The notes under the pieces: generated by a model
Databases searched by the model: none
What the model was told of the DNA's origin: nothing
What the model saw: only the letters and a program-made list of their open reading frames with translations
Shown: piece by piece, positions 1 through 8,755 of the stretch
How the letters are laid out: the number at the start of each line of letters is the position of its first letter
Position numbering within the stretch: position 1 is the stretch's first letter
NCBI GenBank assembly: GCA_002840535.1
Contig: PHBH01000049.1
Location: 8,074 to 61,373, forward strand
Direction: 5' to 3'
DNA length: 53,300 nt
Source: Deltaproteobacteria bacterium HGW-Deltaproteobacteria-15
GTDB lineage: Bacteria > Desulfobacterota > DSM-4660 > Desulfatiglandales > HGW-15
Made by a program: the position numbers and the translations under genes

Positions 1-166
1 GTTGCGGGTTCAAAGTTAAGGACCAATTTCGGCTCAATTCCCGGCTTTGAAATTTGAACTCTGAATCAAAGGTCCAAAGGACCAGTTCCGAGTTCAGAGT
101 TGCGGGTTCAAAGTTAAGGACCAATTTCGGCTCAATTCCCAGCTTCGAAATTTGAACTCTGAACCA
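1..166. repeat. Direct repeat pair of about 66 bp
   Basis: Bases 1-66 and 99-164 are nearly identical, differing at about two positions within the aligned stretch, and are separated by a 32-bp spacer that itself echoes the motif. Both copies carry GGTTCAAAGTTAA and AATTTGAACTCTGAA, which are partly complementary to each other, so each copy can fold on itself. Related fragments recur at 597-612 and 760-780, on the other side of the four-helix-bundle gene. The left end of the array may lie outside the window. Confidence 0.85.
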
Positions 167-167
167 G

Positions 168-557
168 CTACGTGAATTTCGCTCCTTTTTGCCCCGACAT
201 CTCGATGTACCGCATCAAGCCCCCAGTCATACGACTTGTGTCGTTCGCACATGCATACAGGGCATTGAAACTCGACTGATCGATATAGCCGGCATCCAGT
301 GCCACATAGAGGTGCGATTTGACTTCTCCTGCAGATCCCTTCGCCATGGAAAGAAACTGACGGAATTCCTTGTTGCCTCCACGTTCGAATCCCTCGGCTA
401 TGTTCGACATCACGGAAACGGCCGCTCGCCGGATCTGATCACGCAGTCCGTAGTCTTTAGCAAAGAGGGACTCGACCGTGTATCTATAAACCTGACGTGT
501 CAGCTCCCGAGCCTTCTGCCATGCCTCAATGTCCTCGAACCTCTCAATTCGTGCCAT
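168..557 (-). CDS. Four helix bundle protein (S23/IVS-encoded family)
   Basis: A 129-residue protein of the family first seen encoded in intervening sequences of 23S rRNA genes and now known as free-standing genes in many bacteria. It is cytoplasmic and all-helical, with no enzymatic motif; its role is unknown. Family hallmarks visible here are the N-terminal FEDIEAWQKARELT segment, the central LRDQIRRAAVSVMSNIAEGFERG segment split over residues 38-60, and the helix around residues 66-88. The ATG start has a strong AAGGAGG site about 7 bases upstream. The gene sits alone between two patches of GTTCAAAGTT-type repeats, with no rRNA nearby. Family assignment is firm; function is not. Confidence 0.9.
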   Translation of the reverse strand: MARIERFEDIEAWQKARELTRQVYRYTVESLFAKDYGLRDQIRRAAVSVMSNIAEGFERGGNKEFRQFLSMAKGSAGEVKSHLYVALDAGYIDQSSFNALYACANDTSRMTGGLMRYIEMSGQKGAKFT

Positions 558-882
558 GAGTCCTCCTTATCTGTGAATTCCGAGTTTTTGTTCCGGGTTC
601 AAAGTTAAAGAGCTTTCTATTAACCAGCTTCCGAGTTTCGGATCAACGGGTTCCGTGTCCACAATAACAATCGTCGGGGTGTAGAGTGAAAGATCAGTTC
701 GGGTTAAGGCTTCCAAGTTCCTTGATTTTAACTCTGAACTTTTTAGTGATTCAACTCGCAACTTTGAACTTTGAACTGAGAAGGGAAGCGCATGGCGCAA
801 AGGGCATAGCGCAAAGCGAAGGCAAAGGGGATAGGACATCAGCCGCGGCCGCGCTGCTCTTCAGCGATTCCCCTTGTGTTTA
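558..882. repeat. Repeat-rich intergenic region
   Basis: No convincing gene is present. The stretch carries degenerate copies of the repeat seen at 1-166 (GGTTCAAAGTTAA near 597-609 and AACTTTGAACTTTGAACTG near 760-778), plus short iterations of GCGCAAAG near 790-820. Together with the left-hand repeats it brackets the four-helix-bundle gene. Confidence 0.6.
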
Positions 883-1443
883 TCAGGGTTCAGCCTCCCA
901 CAGGCCCGGATACCGGGCGATGAAACCGTCCGGAGTGACTTCGAGCAGGGCAGCGAACTCGAACCGGGGGGCCTCGTACCAGTATGTCGTCTCAGTCCTC
1001 CGCTCATAACGCTGATCCAGAAACTCGAGCGTACCCATGGACGCGTCGAGCCAGGCGCCAGGAGCATTCAGACCCTGGCCCTGAGCCAGAGCCAGACGGC
1101 GAAGTTGAAGGAGGTTGGTGGCCGGTGTGAAGCCGAAATCAAGGTCCATGCAGTTCTCCAGCCCCGGCACGACCGCCCCGTTCATGGTCCACTCTCCGCT
1201 GGTGTTCCGGGCGATAAGGAAATCCACCGTTTTTCCTCCGAACCAGCCGTGAACTTTCCCCTGCTCTGCGCGCCATCCGAGGTCGGACATAACGACATAG
1301 GAAAGCTTCGCAGGGACCCCTTCATGGGAGAAGACGGCCGTACCTTCGATCTGCCAGGCGGAAGCGCTTCCCGTCAATCGGCAGGCGTCATGCCCCGGAG
1401 TGTCAAGCCGTCGCCAGATGATGGATGCAATCAAATTCTCCAT
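883..1443 (-). CDS. Putative glycolipid-binding protein (DUF1089)
   Basis: A 186-residue soluble protein matching the DUF1089 (putative glycolipid-binding) family, recognised from the opening WRRLDTPGHDACRL, the DLGWRAEQGKVHGWF segment, the CMDLDFGFTPATNLLQLRR segment and the C-terminal YWYEAPRFEFAALLEV. No signal peptide or membrane segment is seen. I chose the ATG at 1443, which places the family's first conserved block about 10 residues in; a TTG at 1491 would add 16 residues of poor conservation. It is a lone gene downstream of the MFS transporter on the same strand, with a 75-bp gap, so co-transcription is possible. The glycolipid link comes from a distant structural relation and says little about function. 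Confidence 0.75.
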   Translation of the reverse strand: MENLIASIIWRRLDTPGHDACRLTGSASAWQIEGTAVFSHEGVPAKLSYVVMSDLGWRAEQGKVHGWFGGKTVDFLIARNTSGEWTMNGAVVPGLENCMDLDFGFTPATNLLQLRRLALAQGQGLNAPGAWLDASMGTLEFLDQRYERRTETTYWYEAPRFEFAALLEVTPDGFIARYPGLWEAEP

Positions 1444-1518
1444 TTGAAACTCTTTTGCTGACAATGTTGGACCGGGAGCATTGGCGACCAAGTGAAACGA
1501 AAACGGCGTTCAGCAAGG

Positions 1519-2949
1519 TCACACGCTATTTCCATTCCTGCCGTTTCTCTGATCCCGAAACAGGCCGGTGAACAGGCCGAAGGTTGCGCCGGCAATCGGT
1601 TTGATCTGGCTGATCCGAAAGATGAGCTCTCGGTGGCCGATAGGCTCCACCGGCCTGACCTCCTCGAACTTCCTCAGCAGGATGGAGGCTGCAACCAGCC
1701 GGATCAGGCCGGAGATGAGAAATATCACGGGCAGGATGAAGGCAGGCTCCCAAGTCCATGGACCCAGGGAAAACCTCCCGGGAAGATGAACCGCTGCATA
1801 TCCCCCTGCCAGGGATCCTATGAACATGAAGAATCCATTCACCAGGCCCTGATAAGCCACACAACGGGCTCGTTTGGGGGGAGTCACTGCATCGAAAATG
1901 AAGTTTGCAGAAGCCAGGCTGAACCCGGACCAGACGAATCCGCCGAAGATCTGCACCACCAGAAGGTAAGGGATGTATGCGGAAAAAAGCCAGAACGTGG
2001 GAAGCACCGCGACGCCCCAGCCGCAGACATTCAGGATCTTTTTGTTGCCGAACCGGTCGCTCAGGCCGCCCCAATATCTGAAGGTGAGGAACTGGGTGAT
2101 GGTGGCTGTGGCGCTTACCAGCGTAAATTCAACGTAGGAGAACTGAAGATCCCGCAGCATGTAGAGGGCGAAGTAAGGTGCTGAAAACGCGACCCCGAAG
2201 TTGATGGCCCCGATGAAAAACACGAATTTCGCAAAATTTGAATGTCTCGAGCGGCGAAGGAACTGCCTGAAGGTAAAGACCTGATCGGGCAGTATGCGAA
2301 GTTCCGGATCCTCGTATCGGGTCAGCCACCGTACGGAGTTCATTCGCGCAACAAAGGCCACGGACAGGCAGATGAAAAACCCCAGTGCAGGGATCCCCCC
2401 CTGATCGAACGCGTGGAGGAGACTTCCCGCAAGAACAAGAGAAATAAAGGTCGCCATTCCGGTCAGCATGTTGCGGTGACCGAAGAAACGGCCTCGAATG
2501 GAGGGGCCCACCAGATCTCCGATCAGGCTGTTCCAGACCGGCACCGTGGCGCCGTTTCCCCCATGATAGACCATGACCAGAAGAATGAGGCAGATGACCG
2601 GGAGACTGCCGCTTCCGAATAGAAACGGCAGAAAAGCCATGGGAACGAGGGAAAGGGCCTGTACCACGGCGCCTGCGATCACGACCTTCCTGCGGCTCCG
2701 GATGCGATCCATTTTCAGGGCGCTGAACCACTGCATGACGGATCCGAAAAGCTGCGGCAGGCTCGCCAGAATTCCGACCTGGAGAGTTGTCGCCTTGAGG
2801 AAAATGCCGAATGCACCGAAGTAGGTCTCGGCGCCCCCCATCATCACGGCATAGGACACGCCGTCGCGTATAGACGCGCGGAGCGAGGGATCCTTTTCCC
2901 CTGTTGCGGCCCTTTCTGCAACTTCTTCTTTGACAACCAGGGACGGCAT
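1519..2949 (-). CDS. MFS transporter
   Basis: A 476-residue integral membrane protein of the major facilitator superfamily with about 12 hydrophobic segments. The loop between TM2 and TM3 carries ALKMDRIRSRRKV, a loose version of the MFS signature, and a second version, GGLSDRFGNKKIL, is present in the C-terminal half near residue 305. The N-terminal ~30 residues are polar. The substrate cannot be read from sequence. Start choice is uncertain: an AGGAGG lies 14 bases before the ATG at 2949 but overlaps a GTG at 2964, so I favour the ATG. It is divergent from icd, separated by a repeat-bearing 400-bp gap, and could form a unit with the DUF1089 gene downstream. Confidence 0.8.
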   Translation of the reverse strand: MPSLVVKEEVAERAATGEKDPSLRASIRDGVSYAVMMGGAETYFGAFGIFLKATTLQVGILASLPQLFGSVMQWFSALKMDRIRSRRKVVIAGAVVQALSLVPMAFLPFLFGSGSLPVICLILLVMVYHGGNGATVPVWNSLIGDLVGPSIRGRFFGHRNMLTGMATFISLVLAGSLLHAFDQGGIPALGFFICLSVAFVARMNSVRWLTRYEDPELRILPDQVFTFRQFLRRSRHSNFAKFVFFIGAINFGVAFSAPYFALYMLRDLQFSYVEFTLVSATATITQFLTFRYWGGLSDRFGNKKILNVCGWGVAVLPTFWLFSAYIPYLLVVQIFGGFVWSGFSLASANFIFDAVTPPKRARCVAYQGLVNGFFMFIGSLAGGYAAVHLPGRFSLGPWTWEPAFILPVIFLISGLIRLVAASILLRKFEEVRPVEPIGHRELIFRISQIKPIAGATFGLFTGLFRDQRNGRNGNSV

Positions 2950-2964
2950 TTCCGAAACCAGCAC

Positions 2965-3361
2965 CTCCTGTTAAAAAATGATTACTATAGCCCTGTGAGT
3001 GCTCGATGAGCAAGGGGCAGTCCCGGAAGGATTTGGCTCATTCTCCTCTTCCATTGCCCCTTCCGTTCGGATATGCTGGCTTCTGCCTGAGAATTTCAGG
3101 CTTTTTGTCGTTTTGTGAGAGGAGCAACCTTCCGGCCCCCGCCATCCATCCAGGAATGGAAGGCGCTTGCGTAGTGTCTCAGGAATGCTGACCACCGTGT
3201 CATTTCGAACGGAAAGAGAAATCTTGCCTTTAGCACGAGGGTAAGATCTTTCCCGCAGCTCATCCCGTGCTAGCCGCGGGGGTCGAGATGACAAGGTATC
3301 ATGGGACGATACGCGCTTTTCGGCGGTGCTCGGGTCGAATTTTCTGTAAAGGAGCGGATTC
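2965..3361. other. Intergenic region between divergent MFS and icd genes
   Basis: No gene is supported. The stretch must contain promoters for both flanking genes, but no clear -35/-10 pair stands out. Bases 3198-3293 form a terminal-inverted-repeat element listed separately. The icd ribosome site AAGGAG lies at about 3350. Confidence 0.5.
3198..3293. repeat. MITE-like palindromic element
   Basis: A 96-bp element with inverted ends TGTCATTTCGA (3198-3208) and TCGAGATGACA (3283-3293), matching at 10 of 11 positions when one is reversed. The interior contains AGAAATCTTGCC opposite GTAAGATCTTTC, so the whole unit can fold into a long imperfect hairpin. Ends of this type are characteristic of small dispersed elements seen in many bacterial genomes. 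It lies about 70 bp upstream of icd and would be in its 5' leader if the promoter is upstream. Confidence 0.75.
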
Positions 3362-4582
3362 GTGGAGAACGGGGAGAAAATCATTTTTGAGAATGGAAAA
3401 CTGAAGGTTCCTGATCGGCCCATCATCCCTTTCATAGAAGGCGACGGGACAGGCCCCGATATCTGGCGTGCCGCAGTGAGGGTCATGGATAAGGCCGTTG
3501 AGATCTGCTGGGGGGGTAAAAGGAAAATCCTTTGGAAAGAGGTGCTCGCAGGAGAGAAGGCTTTCCGGAAGACCGGCTCCTGGCTTCCCGATGAGACGAT
3601 CAAAGCCTTTCAGGAGCACCGGTTGGGCATCAAAGGCCCGCTCACCACCCCTGTGGGGGGAGGGATCAGAAGCCTCAATGTGGCTTTGCGTCAGAAACTC
3701 GATCTCTATGCCTGCGTGAGGCCGGTCCGCTATTTTGACGATGTGCCGAGTCCCGTAAAGAACCCTCACCGAGTCAATATGGTTGTCTTCAGAGAGAATA
3801 CGGAGGATGTCTATGCCGGGCTTGAGCTCGAAGCGGGTACGGACAAGGTCAAAACCCTGCTGTCCTATCTCGAAGAATCCTTCGGATGGCATATCCGGCC
3901 TGATTCAGGAGTCGGGATCAAACCCATCAGCAGGACGGGAAGCCGCAGACTTATCCGGGCGGCCATTGATTTCGCCGTCTCTCGAAAGCGAAAAAGCGTC
4001 ACGCTTGTGCACAAGGGAAACATCCAGAAGTTTACCGAAGGGGCCTTCCGGAGATGGGGTTACGAGCTCGCAAGGGAGGAGTATCCCGACCTCACCGTTC
4101 CCTGGGACCAGGTCAAAGAATCGAGCGGGGACAGCAGAATAATCATTCAGGATGTGATCGCCGACAACTTCTTCCAGCAGGCGCTACTGAGACCCGAACA
4201 GTTCGACGTCATCGCCACCACGAACCTGAACGGCGATTACATGTCCGATGCCCTGGCTGCCCAGGTGGGGGGAATCGGCATGGCGCCCGGCGGCAACATC
4301 AACTACCAGGAGGGGTACGCCCTGTTCGAAGCCACTCACGGAACAGCCCCGAAATATGCGGGAATGGACAAGGTGAATCCTTCCTCCGTCATTCTGAGCG
4401 GGGCCATGATGCTCGACTATATGGGATGGCATGAGGCCGCCAAGGCGATCGAGAGCGGAATCGGAAAGGCGATCACCACCAGGAAGGTCACCTATGACCT
4501 CGCACGGCTCATGAAAGGAGCCGAAGAGGTCTCGTGCTCGCGTTTTGCAGAAGTGATATGCGCGAATATGGCAGGAGAGTAA
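3362..4582 (+). CDS. icd: NADP-dependent isocitrate dehydrogenase
   Basis: A 406-residue enzyme that converts isocitrate to 2-oxoglutarate with reduction of NADP, in the cytoplasmic TCA cycle. It aligns along its length with the E. coli type: IPFIEGDGTGPDIW near residue 22, the substrate loop GGGIRSLNVALRQ near residue 100 with Ser104 equivalent to the phosphorylated serine of the E. coli enzyme, VVFRENTEDVYAGLE near residue 140, and HGTAPKYAG, whose KY pair marks NADP preference. The start is a GTG with AAGGAG 8 bases upstream. In anaerobic Desulfobacterota this enzyme can serve either direction of the cycle. It stands alone; a palindromic repeat follows it. No AceK-type kinase gene is in the window. 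Confidence 0.97.
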   Translation: MENGEKIIFENGKLKVPDRPIIPFIEGDGTGPDIWRAAVRVMDKAVEICWGGKRKILWKEVLAGEKAFRKTGSWLPDETIKAFQEHRLGIKGPLTTPVGGGIRSLNVALRQKLDLYACVRPVRYFDDVPSPVKNPHRVNMVVFRENTEDVYAGLELEAGTDKVKTLLSYLEESFGWHIRPDSGVGIKPISRTGSRRLIRAAIDFAVSRKRKSVTLVHKGNIQKFTEGAFRRWGYELAREEYPDLTVPWDQVKESSGDSRIIIQDVIADNFFQQALLRPEQFDVIATTNLNGDYMSDALAAQVGGIGMAPGGNINYQEGYALFEATHGTAPKYAGMDKVNPSSVILSGAMMLDYMGWHEAAKAIESGIGKAITTRKVTYDLARLMKGAEEVSCSRFAEVICANMAGE

Positions 4583-4597
4583 GAGAATTCGAATTCA

Positions 4598-4652
4598 GCC
4601 ACGAAGACACCAAGTCACAAAGATTTTCTTGGGGCCTTCGTGTCTTGGTGGC
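4598..4652. repeat. Palindromic intergenic repeat, GCCACGAAGACAC family
   Basis: GCCACGAAGACACCAAG at 4598-4614 is the inverse of CTTCGTGTCTTGGTGGC at 4636-4652 with two mismatches. The same family recurs at 13432-13498 and, in degraded form, at 27421-27483 and 32208-32261. It lies between icd and the hexapeptide protein. Confidence 0.85.
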
Positions 4653-4716
4653 AGATTTTGGTTGCAGATATAAGCGATGAGCTGCCCGCGCATGAATGCG
4701 GGCATCAGGAGTGTAT

Positions 4717-5262
4717 ATGATTGCCGGCTCGGTGTTTGTTCATCCTTTCGCCGTCTATCACGGTAATGTAATAATTGGAGAATACTCCAGCCTTTGGGCA
4801 AGCGCGGTGATCCGGGCCGAGTATGACCGTGTTGTGATAGGGCGGTTTACCAACATTCAGGACAACGTGACCATCCATCCGGATCACGGCAACCCGGTCG
4901 TCATCGGCGATAATGTCACAGTGGCCCATAACACCGTAATCCACGCTGCCAGGATCGAAGACAATTGCATGATCAGCATGGGCGTGATCATTCAGGACGG
5001 TGCAGTGATCGGTAAGGGAACGATTGTAGCGGCAGGGGCTGTCGTTCGAGAGCGGCAGGTGATTCCCCCGAACTCAATCGTCATGGGTGTTCCGGCACAA
5101 ATCAAGGAAGGCAAACCCGGACAGATGCAGCGCATAACGGACAATGCGCTCTCTTATGCGGCCCTGGCGCAGTTGTACAAGAGGGGACTGGATGTGACAT
5201 CCGCCGATCTGTTCCAGCAGATGCTCGTGGAAGTGGAGCGCTTTTTTGATCCGAAAAAGTGA
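4717..5262 (+). CDS. Gamma-carbonic-anhydrase-like hexapeptide-repeat protein
   Basis: A 181-residue left-handed beta-helix protein of the gamma-carbonic anhydrase family, trimeric in known members. Hexapeptide repeats run from about residue 3 to 135. His54 (IQDNVTIH), His71 and His76 (VAHNTVIHA) correspond to the three metal ligands of the Methanosarcina Cam enzyme, so metal binding is likely; whether it hydrates CO2 is unknown, as many relatives lack activity. The C-terminal 40 residues are helical. I start at the ATG at 4717, which has AGGAG 8 bases upstream, rather than the in-frame ATG at 4696. It ends 150 bp before the convergent CDF gene. Confidence 0.85.
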   Translation: MIAGSVFVHPFAVYHGNVIIGEYSSLWASAVIRAEYDRVVIGRFTNIQDNVTIHPDHGNPVVIGDNVTVAHNTVIHAARIEDNCMISMGVIIQDGAVIGKGTIVAAGAVVRERQVIPPNSIVMGVPAQIKEGKPGQMQRITDNALSYAALAQLYKRGLDVTSADLFQQMLVEVERFFDPKK

Positions 5263-5271
5263 GACAGAATC

Positions 5272-5352
5272 AGGATGCAAGATCCGGGATGCAGGATGCT
5301 GGGCTCCAAGCGGGAATAACCCCTCCCGACCTCCCCTTAACTTAAGGGGAGG
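5272..5352. repeat. Simple repeat plus 23-bp palindrome
   Basis: Bases 5272-5303 repeat the words AGGATGC and GATCC/GGGATGC. At 5330-5352 there is a perfect palindrome, CCTCCCCTTAA followed by C and TTAAGGGGAGG. The pair lies between the convergent carbonic-anhydrase-like and CDF genes. The palindrome could act as a transcription terminator for either strand, but no T-run follows it. Confidence 0.7.
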
Positions 5353-5414
5353 AGAAAGAGTCAAATCCTCCCGGTACATCCCTCTTTTCATTAGTGAGAA
5401 CTCCCCCTCTTAGA

Positions 5415-6362
5415 TTAAGAGAAACCCCTTTCCTTGATTTCCAATTCATCGACATCCACTTCAATGATCACGTGGGACAGTCCGGGGATGCTGCAAAGAC
5501 TCGCCTTCAGGGCTTCAGGAGTGACAGGGACCCCTGAGCTTACTGCAACGACTGCGCTATAATGCCCCGGTCCCAGCCGCCATACATGAAAATCATTTAC
5601 CTTGATTTCCCCCGCTTGCTCCAGGGTTTTCCGTATTCGAGAGGCCATCTCCCCGTGCCCGTCATAGTCGAGCAGAATGCGGCTCGAGTCGCGCAAGAGT
5701 CCATATGACCAGCGAATGATGAACGCTGCGCCGACTATCCCCATCATCGGATCCATGAACGCCCAGCCCCAGAATTTGCCCATGACCAGCGCTGCAATCG
5801 CCAGGATAGAGGTCAGGGCATCGGCAATCACATGCAGATACGCTGCACGGAGATTGTGATCATGATGGGTGTGATGATCGGCACAATCCGAATCTTCATG
5901 GGTGTGATGCTCCTTGAGAAGCACGGCACTCAAAAGGTTTACAATCAGCCCGATCACAGCGACAATGATCGCCTCGTTGAAGTGAATGGTCACAGGGCTC
6001 ATAAAACGCTGAACGGATTCGTAGCACATGAAGAGCGCGATCAGCACCAGGAGCAAAGCACTGCTGAATCCGGCCAGATCCCCGATCTTGCCGGTTCCGA
6101 AAGTGAACTTTCCATTGTCCTTATGTTTTCGAGCAAGGTAAAAAGCCAGGGCCGTAATGGACAGAGCCGAAGCGTGGCTTGCCATGTGCCAGCCGTCGGC
6201 CAGGAGCGCCATGGAGCCGAAGAAAAGGCCTGATACGATTTCCACGACCATCGTCGAGAAGGTCAGCGCTATCACCACCCACGTTCGGCGTTCATTGGTC
6301 CGGTGCTGGTCTGAGAGAAAGTGGTGGTCGTGAGGACAACTGAAGGGTCGAGAAACTGACAA
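5415..6362 (-). CDS. CDF family cation efflux transporter, DmeF type
   Basis: A 315-residue inner-membrane cation diffusion facilitator that exports divalent metal by proton exchange. The N-terminal HDHHFLSDQHRTNERRTW block is typical of the DmeF branch, whose studied members export cobalt and nickel. ALLADGWHMASHASAL carries the metal-site H/D pair of TM2, and HVIADALTSILA the second pair in TM5. A His-rich loop (HHTHEDSDCADHHTHHDH, about residues 151-168) lies between TM4 and TM5. The C-terminal cytoplasmic domain includes VNDFHVWRLGPGHYS. The start is a TTG with GAGAGGA upstream, chosen because it retains the family N-terminus. It is divergent from the histidine kinase. Confidence 0.88.
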   Translation of the reverse strand: MSVSRPFSCPHDHHFLSDQHRTNERRTWVVIALTFSTMVVEIVSGLFFGSMALLADGWHMASHASALSITALAFYLARKHKDNGKFTFGTGKIGDLAGFSSALLLVLIALFMCYESVQRFMSPVTIHFNEAIIVAVIGLIVNLLSAVLLKEHHTHEDSDCADHHTHHDHNLRAAYLHVIADALTSILAIAALVMGKFWGWAFMDPMMGIVGAAFIIRWSYGLLRDSSRILLDYDGHGEMASRIRKTLEQAGEIKVNDFHVWRLGPGHYSAVVAVSSGVPVTPEALKASLCSIPGLSHVIIEVDVDELEIKERGFS

Positions 6363-6593
6363 AGGAATTCCTCTCTGATGAAATCGGCTGAAGTCGGTTC
6401 AATGCCGGATGGAGCCGGGTATCAAGTATGCAAAACCTTTAGGACGATGGCAAGGGGGCAATATCTTTTGGCCAACGGCAATTCAGTGGTCGCGAGGCTT
6501 GGCCAAAGCGCGCACCAGGGTGGACTCCCCCGATTTTGCGTGGTAGGATCGGGAATCCTTTCGATTCCGGATGAAGCAGCCAATGGTGGAGTC

Positions 6594-8177
6594 ATGGCAC
6601 TGAAAAAATTGATAGGCGAGATCCTGTCCGACATGGGGTTCGTAACACCGGCTGAACTCGAAGCCGCTCTCCGGGAACAGAAAAAGATCTCCGAAACCGC
6701 CGTTCTCCCAGAGAGACTCGACAGGGCCCGGCTCGTGTCGGAGGCGCGATTGGCCAAGGAAGCGGCATCCATGCCTTTCCTCGGGCAGATCCTCTTTGAA
6801 ATGGGCTATATCACGCAAGCGCAGCTTGATGAAGCTCTTGCCATTCAGGATGAGACGCTGGAGAGGTTCCACACTCTCGCGAGTACTGCCCTTTGTTCCA
6901 TACTGGACATCGGGGCGGTCGTCAATTCTTCCTTGAATCTCGTAGAAGTCCTCAGTCTGATCATGAAGAACGCCAACAAAGTGACGCACTCCATGGCGAG
7001 CACCCTGATGCTTGTGGAAGAGACAACCGGCGATCTCGTATTCAGCGTTCCTACCGGACCGACCGCCGATTTACTCGTGGATAATCGGATACCGCGGGGA
7101 AAGGGCATCGCAGGATGGGTCGCGGAACACCAGCAGACCGTTGTCGTGCCCGATGCAAAGCAGGATCCGAGGTTTTATTCAGAGATAGACAGAATCACCG
7201 GTGCTGAGACCAAGTCTATCCTTGCGGTTCCACTCAAGGCGAAGACAAAGCTGATCGGGGTGCTGGAGGTGATCAACAAGGCTGACGGAACCTCCTTCAC
7301 CGATGACGACGCGCTCCTCTTGAGCATCTTCGCTTCCCAGGCAGCCATGGCCATAGAGAATGCGAGGCTCTACGGCGAGCTCGGGGAGGAGTATGAGAAA
7401 AGGAGTCGGATGGAACGAGAGCTCGCCGAGGTAGAAAAGTTCCGGGCGCTTGGGCAGCTGTCCTCGGGAATAGCTCACGACTTCAACAACTTCCTGGGAG
7501 GCATCAAAGCCCTCGCCGAAATCTCCATTCTTCATCTTGACGACCCCGAACGTGTGAAGCAAAGCATGGAGCAGATTCTCCAGGCGAGCAACCGGGCAAG
7601 AGAGTTGGTGAATCAGATTCTTGTCTTCAGCCGCCAGGGGAACGAAGAGAAGGTGGAGGTTCCCATCCGCCAGGTCGTATTGGAGGCCCTTCAATTCATC
7701 AAGGCGACACTGCCTTCCACCATAGAGGTTCGTCTCCACTTGGAATCCGATGCCGGGGTTGTTCTCGCCAATCCCACGCAGATCCATCAGGTGCTGATGA
7801 ATCTCTGCATCAATTCCTCCCATGCCATGAAGAATAAAGGAATTCTGGAAATCTCGCTTGCCTCTGTAGAGGTGAAACATCCGGAGGGAACCTTTTCTCC
7901 GGACTCGAGACCTGTTTCCTTTGTAAAGCTCAGTGTGACCGACAATGGCTGCGGCATGGACGACTGCACCATGAAACAGGTGTTCGAACCCTATTTCACG
8001 ACAAAGGAGAAAGAGTTCGGAACAGGGTTGGGATTGGCAGTGGTGCATGGGATCGTGAAGGGGCATGGCGGATCCATCCACGTCTCCAGCGAACCGGGAA
8101 AGGGCACCACCTTCGATATTCTGCTCCCAAGGGTGAGCCCTCCGGCGAATCCGGAACACTGCGCTATGCCGGCTTGA
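6594..8177 (+). CDS. GAF-domain sensor histidine kinase
   Basis: A 527-residue cytoplasmic histidine kinase. Two helical modules at residues 5-30 and 60-82 (LIGEILSDMGFVT and LGQILFEMGYIT) resemble the MshEN/GspE N-terminal fold. A GAF domain follows (about 95-260), then a short coiled coil, the H-box GIAHDFNNF near residue 295, and an ATPase domain with N-box NLCINSSHAM, G1 DNGCGMD, F-box EPYFTTK and G2 GTGLGLAVV. No transmembrane segment is seen. The ATG at 6594 has GGTGGAG just upstream; a longer in-frame extension to 6378 looks non-coding. No response regulator is adjacent, so it is an orphan kinase; the bacteriohemerythrin gene converges on it. Confidence 0.9.
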   Translation: MALKKLIGEILSDMGFVTPAELEAALREQKKISETAVLPERLDRARLVSEARLAKEAASMPFLGQILFEMGYITQAQLDEALAIQDETLERFHTLASTALCSILDIGAVVNSSLNLVEVLSLIMKNANKVTHSMASTLMLVEETTGDLVFSVPTGPTADLLVDNRIPRGKGIAGWVAEHQQTVVVPDAKQDPRFYSEIDRITGAETKSILAVPLKAKTKLIGVLEVINKADGTSFTDDDALLLSIFASQAAMAIENARLYGELGEEYEKRSRMERELAEVEKFRALGQLSSGIAHDFNNFLGGIKALAEISILHLDDPERVKQSMEQILQASNRARELVNQILVFSRQGNEEKVEVPIRQVVLEALQFIKATLPSTIEVRLHLESDAGVVLANPTQIHQVLMNLCINSSHAMKNKGILEISLASVEVKHPEGTFSPDSRPVSFVKLSVTDNGCGMDDCTMKQVFEPYFTTKEKEFGTGLGLAVVHGIVKGHGGSIHVSSEPGKGTTFDILLPRVSPPANPEHCAMPA

Positions 8178-8207
8178 CCGTGGAAGATAACCCGATGGCA
8201 CCCTGCT

Positions 8208-8633
8208 TTAGCCGGCCGCAGCCTGCCGGGGCGAATCCTTTCTGCCGAGAAACTGGCCGAATCTCAAGTCCGTCTTGAGAATATGTTCAGTGAGCCAATT
8301 TTGCAGGAAAACCATCACCCCCAGGGTCAGGTGAGCGTTTCCTGATTCGAACTCCTTTTGAACGTCGAGGACCTTTCGGGTCATCTTGTCGTGTTTTTCC
8401 TTGTGTTCGTCGTATCCGGGATAGCCATGTTCCCGCATAAAACGTTCTTCGGTTTCGAAATGGGATTTTGTGTAGTGGACAAGGTCCGATAACAGTTTGC
8501 CCAGGAATTGCTTTCCCTTTCCATGCTGCATCGCATGATCCAGTTCGTTGACCATGGTGAACAGGGTTTTGTGTTGAACATCAATCTCAAAGACTTTTGT
8601 CGCAAAATCATCGCTCCATACCAGAGATGCCAT
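8208..8633 (-). CDS. Bacteriohemerythrin
   Basis: A 141-residue four-helix-bundle protein that binds O2 at a di-iron centre and serves as an oxygen carrier, store or sensor. All seven expected ligands are present: His21, His58, Glu62, His77, His81, His117 and Asp122, in the contexts DVQHKTLF, HFETEERFM, DEHKEKHDKM and EHILKTD. The opening LVWSDDFATKV is typical. The start has AAGGAGG 8 bases upstream. It is a single gene converging on the histidine kinase. In an anaerobe it probably helps deal with transient oxygen. No signalling domain is fused to it. Confidence 0.95.
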   Translation of the reverse strand: MASLVWSDDFATKVFEIDVQHKTLFTMVNELDHAMQHGKGKQFLGKLLSDLVHYTKSHFETEERFMREHGYPGYDEHKEKHDKMTRKVLDVQKEFESGNAHLTLGVMVFLQNWLTEHILKTDLRFGQFLGRKDSPRQAAAG

Positions 8634-8755
8634 GGATCAAACCTCCTTTATTTCCGGGTCACTTGACTCCAATCGTCAAAATGACATCTTTTCTTTAGAG
8701 AGAGATCAACAAAGTATCCATTTTTCTGAGGCCCTGAAATGCTTGAGATGAGCCG

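Noticed and set aside
3198..3293. Possible CRISPR or riboswitch signal before icd
   Set aside because: There is one copy only and it has terminal inverted repeats, which fits a MITE-like element rather than an array or an aptamer.
6378..6593. N-terminal extension of the histidine kinase
   Set aside because: No domain resemblance, low-complexity content, and a better start with GGTGGAG at 6594.
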